NCBI GenBank assembly: GCA_025345505.1
Contig: JANVCC010000010.1
Coordinates: forward strand, 42,249,772-42,313,771
From: Todiramphus chloris collaris
Lineage: Eukaryota > Chordata > Aves > Coraciiformes > Alcedinidae
Length of the DNA stretch: 64,000 nucleotides
Direction of reading: 5' to 3'
How positions within the stretch are numbered: position 1 is the stretch's first letter; each line of letters starts with the position of its first letter. Below the pieces are notes generated by a model, which searched no databases, was not told the DNA's origin, and saw only the letters and a list, made by a program, of their open reading frames with translations. This document shows positions 50,464 through 62,790 of the stretch, in pieces. A program made the position numbers and the translations under genes.

Positions 50464-53400
50464 AATAAACTGTCCAGACTACTGGTAAGAATGATCTGAA
50501 TATCTAGATTAAATTGTTACATTTAACAAGTCGTGTGTTTTAATGCTGCTGCAAGCAAGCGAAGGGGAACACAGTGGTGCCTTCTGGTCTGTAGGTTGTT
50601 TAGGGGAAGGCTGTTCTTACATAGCAGGCTCCGTATAAGTTCTTGGTGTGATGTTGCCAAAAGGAGTAATTCAATCCTTGAATATATAAACAAGGAATGG
50701 CAGAAAATACAAACCATGGAAACAATCTTTCTTGTGTACTTAGCATTCATAAACAACTAACTGGAATAATGTGTTGGGATCTGGTGTTTACCTTTCATGA
50801 TGGAAAATCAGCTTTGATGTGAGGTTTAAGGACCTCAGACAAAGATTATCAAATAAAAGGGTAAGAAGGAATGGAATAACTGTGTGTAGGTCCCTTTATA
50901 TGAAAGAGGCATAACAGTGGAGGGATTTATAGTCTTTAAATTTATAGCCTTAGGACATAAGGTGATCCCATGACTGGAAGTTTAACAAATTCAGCCTTGA
51001 GTAAGATGTACTATTCTAGCAATAAGGATAACATAGGGAGCAATTACTCACTGTTGCTTGAAATCTTAACAAAAATCAGAGGTCTTTCTAAAAGGCTTGC
51101 TTTGATCTAACTTCTGAAGAAGATTAGAATGGCTAGGTATTCAGGATGTTAGATGAGATAATGATTGTGATCTATTAGTCTCATGAATTTTATGGCCCTT
51201 TGGCTTCCCTCAAGAACTGGTGCTACAAGGGCCAGAGAATTATTTCTACAAAGCAAAGTGCAATGCAATGTGTAAAACCCAGCACCACTCTGAATGCACT
51301 TGTTGGCTGCTAGAGTGGGACATCTCTCCTTGTCCTAAGTTTTGTGTAGGATACTTATTTAAGATGCTGTCCCATGTCTGGAATACTGTGGTAAAGGCAG
51401 CTATTTGATTCAGTGCCAGAGCTACCCCTACCAGAGGTGGAAGCCCTGTTTATGGTGGCCACAGAAGTGTGTGACAGGAGTCTGTGCTACAGTGGCACAG
51501 CTAAATCTGTGTTTGGGTTACACAACACTGTTTTATGCTTTTTGGTGTATTCTGGATAATAGTCATTGGATTAAATGCCTTGTCAGGACTAAATTTCACC
51601 TTGAACACTTACATTTGAGTTCCTACGTACATTTCCTGAGAAATAATCAGTTTGGTGCAGGAATTTTCACATCCAGCTTTTACATTGAAAGGTTTGTTGG
51701 GCTGCTTTATTTCACCCCAAGGCTACCAAATAGATATTTTATATTCTGTGATATAGGTGTATCTTGTTTATGCCCCTTTATGTTAAATGCAATGTGTTTT
51801 TCCACTGTTCTTCCATCGACTTCACAGCTTTGGGGAATGCTACACACTCAGTTTTCAGGATGATCAGCTGTATCAGTCAGTCCCCCATTAAACATAGTCT
51901 GGTTGTGTTTGCACATTATGTGAAACTTCAGGTTATTTCAGTGAAGATTCCAGGTACAGAGGACTTTCAAGACCCTTGATCATCTCTTAGGACTGATTCA
52001 GAACATGCTTTTGGCTTTTTTTTTGTGCGGCACTTGTGCCTTGCGCTTCAGCAGAACTAAAAGCAGAGATTGCAGTAGTGTTGTAATACGGGCTGTGAAT
52101 TCTCAGAAGGCTGGGGATTTTTGTCATCATTCAGATTTGCTTTTTTGAGTGGCGTTTTGTATCTACAGCAGAAAAAAAAATCCTTCATGTTTTATAATCC
52201 ATTGGTTATTTCCATGCAGTTTCCATGGCACAACTTGCTTATTTAAGAACTGTAATGGTTTAACAGCAGTTTGTTTACTGGGCAGAGAACTGCATCAGTT
52301 ACCCACAAGAAATGGGATTTAGTGCTTTCTGAGAACTATATGCATTACTTACAAGTACAGTTCATTTAGTTCCAGTGGAGCCAGGCCACCTCAAATAACA
52401 TTTTGGGCGAGCTGGAAAGTCCTACTATGGGTGTATAGCTGTGTATAGTTCAATATTTTTTTCACCATACTACCCTGTACCACAGCACTGTGCTTTTCTA
52501 AAGGACTCATTTTACATTCTAATACTGTATAATGGATTACTTTTTGTAGATAGTATAATTACTGGTTTCCTAAACACTGAAACCAATTTCACCTTTAAAA
52601 ATACTTTTTTTGGGGTTTTTTTTTTGATGTTTTTTTTGAAGATTCAACTGCAGTTGACAACAGGGAGAACAGAATTGACTTTGCTGAAATTCTTCATGGG
52701 CTGCATTGAAATTCAGGTGGAGGGTCTACTCAGTCCACTGAATTTCTACCTATAGTCTATAGAAGCATGTAAGTCTATGTAGTTTCTTTAAAGATAACTA
52801 CTGCAAAAGCTAAAAGAAGCAAACCTGTTGCTGGTAGGCTTATGTTTGCTGTTTGGGGAAGTGGGCTGTGCATTGGTGGGCAGGGTCCACCCTTTCTTTT
52901 AGTCAGGGAGACAGTATAAAAGCAGTTACAAATGAGACCTTCAATCTGTGGTCATCTTTGGATACCCTTGAAGTCTGAAACTTGAATATATTTGTCTTTC
53001 TCACAATGATTTACTTATTTTGATTGTTTTAAGGATCAGATCTCAAAGTCAGTCAGTACTGAGGACCCTTGAGAAGAGTGTAAATTATCCTCTGTGAGGC
53101 CACAGACATCTTTAGTTAATTTAATGCCAATTCAGGCTTCATCTGCAAGCACTGTACCTGTAGTCTTAATATACCCATAATACATGCATTAACATAGTGC
53201 TTTTAGTTATTTGAACAACCAGAAAAAGCATAATGAATTATCCACCTACCTTCTTTGTCCAGTCTATTCATTTTGGGTAGAATTTTTGGATCAATGTGAT
53301 TTCTTAACAAGAACCCTTTGAGTGAATAAAAAAAAACCCAACCCAAAAAATTGCAGACTTGTCCATGGGAATATGTTTATTGATTTTGCTTCACTCGATT

Positions 53401-56023
53401 TCTCATGGTTTCCATCAAAACATCTCTATACAGAAGGATGACAGAGAACGAATGTGTGGTCATGAAATAGATACTTACCTCTAAAGGAAATTAAAACAGC
53501 AGAACAGATAATTTTAAATTGCTTTAGAATTATCAGTGGTGAACTAATAGTGATAGTTACAACGAGGCGCACAGTCAAGTATGTAGGCATAGGGATAAAA
53601 AGAAGTGGAAGGACAAACCACCATTCTATGACATTGCCACAGCTAATTAATTTGGGAGTGTCAACAGTGCAACGTATAACACTGGCTTGTATTTCGTAAA
53701 ACTGTTAGTCCTGTGTTAATTTTCATGTGAGATTTGTGACATTATGCTATGAGTCTGAAAATGGGTGGGACCTTGATTGCAAGGAGTTATTGTAATTAAC
53801 TCTGATTTTAGTATACTCTGTAAGTACCTTTTTGAGCCATAAAAATTAAAATATGATTAAAAAGCCCTTTTGGGATCTAGAGTGCGTTTTCAGATTTTAA
53901 TTGGGAAGTGAAGAAAGCAAGCTGCTTGCAAAGCTGGTGTGTTTATAGACATAAGAGGTTTAAGTTAAGTTTAACTACTATCTGAAATCATCGATTTACC
54001 TGATTAAGCTACACAGATCACCAGGTTTGTCCAGCTGAGGATTAAAAAGCACCAACAAACCAGTGAAAAATAAAAAAAAATGACAACTTGGAGAAAAAGT
54101 GTTGTGACTAAAATGAAACTCAACAGTATTTCTGTTTCAGTCATGCTATTTATTAAAAAACCGGAAAAGATTAATTTTATTTTAGCTTTTAGAAGTCAGA
54201 TAATGATTGTACTGAAGATTTCCTCTGCTTTTTTAGTGACATGCTCACAAGAAATGACAGTATTTAAGTATTGCTGAGGACCAGAATGTCAGGACTGCTG
54301 ATGATTGTTACTGAGAAAATCACTTTGTCTTCAGAAGGAAAGAGAGCCAAGGGGAAATATGATTAAGTTGTCTTGGTCTAAGAAACAGTTTAATGGTCAT
54401 CTTTGCATGTCAAATCAGCATCACTTCAGAGCTGATCTGTGTGACATTGTGAACAATTAAATCTCATCTGGTCACCACACTTCAGTCATGCTTACTTGCC
54501 AAGTTATTTCTATTTCCTTATGCATCACAGAGGCAAAAATAGCTTCAGGGCATATGTGGGTTTTAGATGCATACAGATGCTGATATGACTCTGTGTAGTC
54601 CCAATATTTTAGTAAAGTTGTCTAGAGTCAGTTTGAAGTCTTAGTTCCAGAGCTGAAGAGTCTGCAGGACCAATCCTGCAAACATCTGGGCATACTCTAT
54701 CTTCACTCTCTTGGCAAGCTTACTTGCTTCCATGCAGTTAACTAATGTGAGAACATGTGCCTGAGTCAGTTCAGGTTCTGATTAAATGACATATACAACA
54801 ATTTCCTCATGGATGGCCTCCAGGGAATCCTGAAGTGTACAGATTTAAGGTTCTTGGCTCATTTTTTGGATAACTTATTTTTAATATTCAGAGGAGCATT
54901 TCCCTTTGGCACTATACTAGCAGTATTCTCCAACACATGCTGTTGTCCATCTGCTGAGAGCCCTCAGATGACACCATTCTGGTAAATTTGCTCTTCATTC
55001 ACATTCAAAGCCATAAAATTTGCCTTCAAGTTGACCCATGTTCCGATCCAGGCCGAAGAACAAATTCTTTTTTTATTTTTTTTCCCACACCACTGGCTTC
55101 AGCACTGTCAATGGTTTATATCTAACTTCTTAAAGCAAAACTGTTTAAAGAAACAGACAAATACTGCTAGGATAAAGTCAGCTCACAGGTGTCTTCTGCC
55201 CTGCTTTCTCCACAGCCACTGAAGATGAACAAGACCCGCTGTAGCATTCCTGTCACATCAACAGCTATTTGTGATCCTCCAGCTTTTCTCAAGGTCTGCC
55301 TTAGTGGCTGCAGCAATGGTCAGAACTAACTCACATAGTCAGTGGCTGCAATGAGCCTGTAAGTGCTTCATACTGAAGCTCTGTTTGACGGTACCACCTC
55401 CCTGCATTGATACCACCTTTTGTTGTATCTCTTCCTAGTCAAGCAAATTTCCCTCATGGATATATAGTTAACTGTGCCCTATGAGCAGCCCTTGGAGGCA
55501 GTGGCTCTGAGCATAGTGACCACTGGCCAGTTGCAAGCTTGATCCTGATGATAGTTCGTGTGAGGGCATCCCAGGCTGCACACTGTTTGTGTCTCCCTCA
55601 AGAACATGTTGAGTCTAGCAGTGATTCACAGGCCTCTTCAGCATCTTTCTAGGAATGCCTTTCTGCTGTGACCTGTTGTGAAACTAGATTCCTGATACTA
55701 CCTATATTGAGACATAGGAGACAGTCACTCCTATGCTGGTGAGTGTTGTGTTAGTTGGGAAATCATACTGGACTCAAGCATGGGCATAGGGACCAACTTA
55801 GGTTTACCCTATGGTCTGTTCCCTGCAGTAGCACATGCAAGTAAGAGTATCCCTAACCAAGGCCTTCTGCTTTGCCAAAGAGTGACGTGGCAGGGTCAGG
55901 GAGAGAAATTATCAGAGAGAAATCATATTCTGGCTTGATTCTGCTGTGCATATTTTTTTCTGTATCTAACTTTATTCTCCCTTTTTTTTTCTTTTTTATG
56001 CAATGACCTCATGCACCTTTACC

Positions 56024-56080
56024 CACTTCATGTACTGAATTGCACTTCATGTATTGAATTGCCCTAAATGTGTTGAAGAT
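56024..56080. repeat. 19-bp tandem repeat, about three copies
   Basis: CACTTCATGTACTGAATTG is followed by CACTTCATGTATTGAATTG with one difference, then by a more diverged copy (CCCTAAATGTGTTGAAG). Confidence 0.8.
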
Positions 56081-58118
56081 CTGCCCTAAGTGGCTGATTA
56101 CGTATTACACTATGCAAAGTCAGCTGAGTCTACTTCTGCTGGTCCAGCCATGAAGCTAACAAAATTAGCTAATGAAATCAGCAAAAGAGCAGCACTGATT
56201 ATATGTTAGGGGAATGAATTCTCACGATCCTCAGAAGGATTTGTCTAAGGAAAAGCAGAAGTGCTGCTGATCTTTATCGTCACATTTTCTTTACCTGGAA
56301 AATTTCATACCTGAGAGCAAGGCTTTCATGTCTTGCACTTGTCCAGCACCCTTCTGCAGTTACACTTGCATTTCAGTCGTCTGCATCAGTGGAATACATC
56401 TACTTTCCCTGTCCAGGATCGTCTCCACTAGATACAGCCAGTGATCTCATTTGCTGTCTGCTAGTGAGTACTGGAGGTGCACCACTGAACACATGTCAGG
56501 ATATGCAATGACATGCAGTTACAAGACACTTGGGCTGGACTGATACTGTTACTATCAGCCCATTTCCTCCTATTCCTCCTACTGACATGTGAGCTGCACT
56601 TTTTATCACTTGATATCTAACATGCTAGGAAAGAGGAAAGAACTTGGTAAGTCTAGGTGATCAGGATAAGTTTGGGTCCAGCAGCATTACCTCCTGTCTC
56701 TAGGTCCAGTTTGGCAGTGCCAGCTGGGGAAGGTACCCTGACCTTCCCTACTGTTCTGAGTTAGTAGCCAGAATGGGGCATGATACCTATACAGTGTCTG
56801 TCGTTTACTAAGACTGAACTATATAAGGTTTGCTGAACCCAAGAGGACCTCATAGGGCTGAACATCTCTGTGTTGCACTCTACAGTGCTGTGTGTGAAAC
56901 CTGAGTGGTTTTGTTTGACTTGGTTATGCATCACTAAGGCAATTTCAGTGGATTTCAGTCAGAGAGAACTGGATGTCAAAACACCAGACAGCTCAGAAAC
57001 TAAGCCAGGACAATAGCAAGAGAAGGGCACTGCTATCCGGAGGCTGTGGGATGTGAATTTGCTGGATTTGTCATTTTTTTTCATTTGCTCTCTGCCTGAA
57101 AAAGGTCTCAGTTCTGCAGTTTATTCATTTTTTTCTCCTCCTGAATGAGAATGAACAGACTATTTTGAGCTTGGGTTCTCTGGCAGCAAGAAGGGAAACT
57201 TTATCTCACAGATGGGCCAGTGAGGGATTTAAAACCTGTTTTCTTTTTTCCCTCCACATATACCTGTGGATTCTTAGTATCTGTGCAAAAGAAAAGCTGT
57301 TTTGATAATTTGTGAAGGATTTCAGGACTGGCTTTATGTAAAACTTTTGAACCTAGCTGTACTCTAGGGTATTTCCAAGAGAACAGGACTATTATTAAGA
57401 ATAGATAACAATTTCAGATGAGCAGGGGATTTCAGGATCTTGATTCAGATTCATCTTCTGGTGTGGGATTAGAACTATAAGGTGTGGAGCTGGAAGGATT
57501 TTCCCCTCTATATCCAGACCTTGCACCACCATCCCCCATCAATTATGTGCGCTTTGTATTTTCACTCTGTGTAGCTGCTGAAGGAGAAGCTTTTCCCACA
57601 ACACACTGCTCATCTTCCAGGTCGATAATATAGAAACAGAGATGACTTCAAGCATAACCAACCTGGGCAACAAAATACAGAGAGCAGTGCACAGTGTATC
57701 CCTGTCTTACTGCTGCCATCCTGAACCCCATGGACATGCCAAAGGTGGGTGCTTCCTGCTTGCAGGGAACACTGCTGTGCACTGAGAGACAGCAGTCCTG
57801 ATGGAGCTCTGACAGCCCCTACCTGTGCTATGTGACAAAATGCAGTCAGGGTACAGACTTCCTTCATTTAGCAGGAGAATAAAGTGTGGGAACTTATCAC
57901 CTACCCGCAGCCGCTGGTAGTATTCCTGGCCACTTAGACTTGCACTGGCCCCCTCCACTTCTGTGGCTGTTGCTCTGCTACTACTGTAAAACTGAATACT
58001 CTTGTGAGGGTGGAGATACAAATATTCCCCCCAGCTGTGAGCAAGCTCTGTATTGAAGGAAATAGCTTGATACAGTGTAACATGGTATCCAGTACATGGT
58101 CATACCATAAGGCTGTAT

Positions 58119-58132
58119 GCACAAGGGGGCAG
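58119..58132 (+). promoter_or_regulatory. Possible CTCF site
   Basis: GCACAAGGGGGCAG matches 12 of 14 positions of the usual CTCF core (CCASYAGRKGGCRS). One motif read by eye, with no flanking support. Confidence 0.25.
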
Positions 58133-58783
58133 AGCTGAGCTGCAGTGGGATACCTTGCTTTTGATTCCCATTAGGAACATCCTAAAATTAAAGCATGTCC
58201 CTAAACAATTTGGGAAAGCCCATGGGAGTAATGAAGCAAGCTAAATTTCTGTGTTACAGATCACAGAGACTCCTTGGCTGGTCCTGCCTGAGGAGCCCCG
58301 AAAGAAGCAATACCCTCTCTGCTCTTTGAGATGACACCTTTCACTTCCAGGGACCACGCTGCTCAAAATTCATGTTGAGTGACCTTCTCCTTTGAAGGGG
58401 ATTCCCACTAGGATGGAACAGGACTATTAGCTATCTCCTCTTTCTGCTGAAACGTGTTTCTGAGCTGAGGAGTAGGATAGTCTACAGCTGGACTGGGCAT
58501 TTGATACATTTGATAAAACAGGTGCCTGTTAAACATTAAAACATTTTTCAGGTTGGAAAGTGGCTATGGCTCAAAAGGTTTGGACACAACAAGTGGGCTT
58601 ATAATAAAAAAAAACCCCTTTCTTAGAAAGAAATAAATTTTTTATCTGTTTGTGTGTCACAATAAATATCCCTTGTCTAGCTCTGTTGCGTCTGATGACA
58701 TGATGAAGACTGTCTCTCTGGAGACTGACTGAAAGTTTGATTTTTTAAAATTTTCTTTGATAGTCATATCATTCTTTGCCACT

Positions 58784-58821
58784 CCCCCAAACACTCCCCC
58801 AACCCTCCCCAACCCCCCCCC
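58784..58821. repeat. C-rich tract, G-quadruplex candidate on the minus strand
   Basis: Successive C runs of 5, 5, 3, 4 and 9 are separated by short A/T spacers. The minus strand has at least four runs of three or more G within about 40 bases, the classic quadruplex pattern. Confidence 0.8.
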
Positions 58822-61800
58822 TTAAAATACCATGTTGATATACCTTGAGGTCCCAGCGCTACCATTCTTAATGCCTGTGTTGGTATTTCTGATAAAAGCT
58901 ACAGGCTATTTACATCCATAAATCTGCTATAGTGTATTCAGTAGAGTATTTAAGTGGATTTTGTGCTGTGAGATTGGCCTGCTAAGGGACTTTGTTAATA
59001 GTAAGAGCAGAAAATGCTTTTTAAACTGTGTTTCTATGGCATTCAACTCCTGAGAAATGAAGTCTAAAACTACTTTTAGTGATACATGCAGGAACTGAGT
59101 CTCTGTGTACATGTATACTCAACAAATGAACTGCAGTGAGGCGTGAAGGATATTTTGGGATCCAGTGCTATGAGATATTGAGCTGTGCTAATTCCCTGGA
59201 AAGTTGAGTAAGGGAATGTTTCTGTGGAGAATTCTTGATCTTTTGCACTTGCATTATTCAAAGCCACTCCTCCTGTTCCCCCATACAAATACAAATTACA
59301 TGGAGTGCAGCTAAAGAAAATACAACGGGCATTATTTTACAGGCTAGCTAAACAAAACATCATTGTGGACAAGCAAAGAAGAACAGTTAGCTTTTATGCT
59401 GAGCATAGCAAGTAATATTTGGGACATAAATTGTCAATTGCATTCATTAGTTTATAGGGTTGGCGTTATTAGGAATGGATTAAATTATTAGCACCCACAA
59501 GGACAGAACAAGAACTGAAGAAGTCCAAGAGATGAAGCAAAGCAAAGATGTATTGCCCATTAGTGGGTTGGTAAATATTTCGATACAGAGAAGGTTAATA
59601 CTCTAGGGCACAGCAGAACTGCAGGTGTTAAGAATCTTCTGGATGAGACTTCCATCACCAGCTGTAAGGCTTTTTAAAGGCATTACTTCATTTTTCACTA
59701 ACCCCAAAACAAAATGTAGCTGGCACTGGAAGGCATTTTAGCTTTGCATCAGAATTGAAGAAAAGAGAAAAATGATTGTTTTGTTCAGATCAAAATGAAT
59801 GTTGTGGAGCCCATCTAAGCCAAGCTTCAATTATCTCAAAAATGAGAATTTAAATATTTCTACCAGTGCAATGTCAGGACACTGAAGGCATTAAATGATA
59901 TTCATTAGGGACTTGGTTTCAGTCATATAGAACAGCATAAACAAAGATGGGCACACTCCAGATGTTAGATGTAGCAATTTAAAAGGAAAAGTGTTCCCAC
60001 CCCTATTTTTATTAAGACTACTTTCCTAATATAATGAAGTATTTTCAGGGAGTGGGATTATGAGTCAGCTACAAAGCTGGCCTTGTTCCTTAAACATGTG
60101 CAGAATATAAATATTACATAGCTTTAGAGAACAGATGGACAGAGATTTCAGAAATTATAAACATCAGTTTTCTGCTTTGGACTGGTCAGTGTTAGGCCTA
60201 GAGGTCACATTCAATCTGCTTGGAGTTTTCCTGCAATATTTTGATCTAGCATGACTCTTTCGTCTCGCAGTGCTTCCTGCAATGATTCATCCTTGGTCCT
60301 TCAGCAATCCAGTGGAGTGCTGTGACTATCTAGTCACAGGAAAGCATTGCTGCAGAAGGCACCAGCACATCATTAGCCAAGGAATGACACAGTTGTACTG
60401 AGATGAATTTTGATTACTTTTGGCCTTTGTTTCTATCTGGGTTGCAGGGATGAGGCTTGGTTATCTTGACTGTTGGCATCACTGTGTCAATAATAGATCA
60501 CACTTGATTCAAAACTTCTGATTATTCATAGTTTTTAAAAATTTTTTTTTCCTGACTGATATTTGGGGATCAAGAAACACTAAATGAATCCAAAAGGATT
60601 TTTTGTTTGCAGACAAACTTAAAATATGACAGGAGGAGGATGTTTTTAAAGGAAGCCAACTCTTCAGAACTATTTCCTCTTCTTTTACTTATCTCTGAGC
60701 ACAGCAGAGCTTCAGCTTTGGCCAACTTCTGTAACATTTGAGACTCTCAGACTTTGGGATGTAACAAGAAACATGCATTATACTGTTGTCTTCACATAAC
60801 TTACAGGAAGCAAGGAATGTCTATGTGATCTGCTATGTATTTAATCCTGTCAGCAGTAGAACAAGGTTCCAAAAATGTGGGACTGGTTGGGGAAAAATGG
60901 GGAAAAGGCTAAAGGAACTGCACAGATAAGAGCTTTGGAAGTGAAGGGATCACTCAGGGTTAATTCTGAAAGGATGTGAGTAATTTCTGAAGTCTCCCAG
61001 AGTAAAAAAGAGAAGTATCTTGTGACCTGTTACAGCAAAAACTGCAAGGAAAAGCTTGCGGGACTTTCTCTAATTATCTCTGGAGTATCTGCTAGCAACA
61101 CACATATGTTCTCAATCTCAGGCAATAGCAGACTGATTGGGTATACACACCTTTAAAGTGTACTTTGTGTTTGTAGCCTCTTAGCGCTGTCATCCAGATG
61201 ACATCATCTGCCATCTTACATGTGGCTTGTGACAGCAGCTATTGAATTGGTGTGTTTTCTTTCATGCTCTGATCTGTTTTCTACAGGCAAGAGAGATTCA
61301 TCATAATTAGAAATTAAGTTCTGCTCTTAGTAATCACTCACAGGATTAGAAAAGACATCAACAAAGATATCTATTATTTAACCTTAGTTTACCTTATTGT
61401 GTTCAGAATAGCTAACTACAAAGAAAATGACATTTATTTTTTGTTAACACAGAGAATAATTTATGCATTGCATTTGAAGTATGAGAACTGCAGTGATAAG
61501 CTAACATAAATATTCAGCATTTGAGGACCCAGGAATCCCAGCAAAGGAAGAAACTCTGTCCTTACCTTTCAACTGCCTGTAACCAGTTCTCCTTGCTGGG
61601 TGAGTGCTACTGTTCTTGGTGATTGGCAGAGCAGGCTGTGAGGCTGAACTGTCAGCAAAATGACATGACACTGTCATCATTTATATCTTAGTTTTGAATG
61701 TTGTTATTAGGCCTGATGTTTTTCTCTTGTCCAAATCTTGAAGAAAATGGTACTTGATACTTGGGCACACTGTATAACAATATCTTCCCCCTTAACAAAG

Positions 61801-62629
61801 GGATATACCTATAAATAAAATCTTTAAAAGATATTTATATAAATAATAACAGTTATTTCTGTAAGTTTGAAAATGGGAACTATATTTTTCTTCTTTTTAA
61901 TGTGTGATAGTGTATTGATGCAATTTATCTTTCTTCCAGCCATTCACTCCTTTTCAATCTTGAACTGTCTCGATCAGCTCCCAATCTGTTGCATCTGAGT
62001 TACAGAATAGGTGAAGTCCCACCAACTTCTTAAGAAAATCTTGTTACGGGAAAAAGGGAGGACCTCATAGGCAAAGCCAAGAAGTACTTCCTCTAATCTG
62101 ATTGAAGTCTCAACAGTATAATCAGGAAGGTATCAGTATTCCAGGTCTTTTTGTAGGATGAGTATGATGCTGATGTTTAAGGCTTGTTTCTCCTCAGTCC
62201 AGGGCTCATTTTCATGTGTTTGCCAACACACATTACACTTTGCTTTTTCCTCATTAATCTTCAATGTGGCATTACATCTGGGTTTGCAATATATGTTGTG
62301 GTATACATATGCTAGATATGCATAAGTTTTGTATGGTCTAATGCTGGTTTTTCACAGCTTTCAACATTGCATTCCTTCATTGACCTGTAGTTGACTTCTG
62401 GTGAGTTGTTTATAGGCCCAGGGCCTCCACTATCATCATGTGCCTACACTTTCAAGATCCTTGCTGTCATCTCACGCTTGTACACCTCCATACTACATTA
62501 TTTTAGTATAAAAAGTAGTTCACCCCCTATAGTAACTATTTGCTATTATCATCTAGTAGTGACAGAAATCTATGAGAAATATGACATATTGTGTAGTGAA
62601 ATATATTTCACCACACAATTGTGCAATTG

Positions 62630-62790
62630 TTACGCCAGGGGAGTCCTCATCCCTGGAGGTACTTAAAAGACATGTAGATGTGGTGCCTAGGGACGTAGCT
62701 TAGTGATGGACTTAGCAGTATTAGATTAATGGTTGGACTCAATGATCTTAAGTGTCTTTTCTGATCTAAATGAGTCTATGATTCTATGAA
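62630..62790 (+). mobile_element. CR1 LINE 3' end
   Basis: CATCCCTGGAGGTACTTAAA, then GTGATGGACTTAGCAGT, TTAATGGTTGGACTCAATGA and a terminal TCTATGATTCTATGAATTC give the canonical CR1 end with its ATTCTATG-type repeat. About 160 bp survive. It is the best-preserved copy in the window at its 3' end. Confidence 0.9.

Noticed and set aside
51405..51863. 152-codon plus-strand ORF
   Set aside because: About one or two ORFs of this length are expected by chance in 64 kb of six frames. No motif was recognised.
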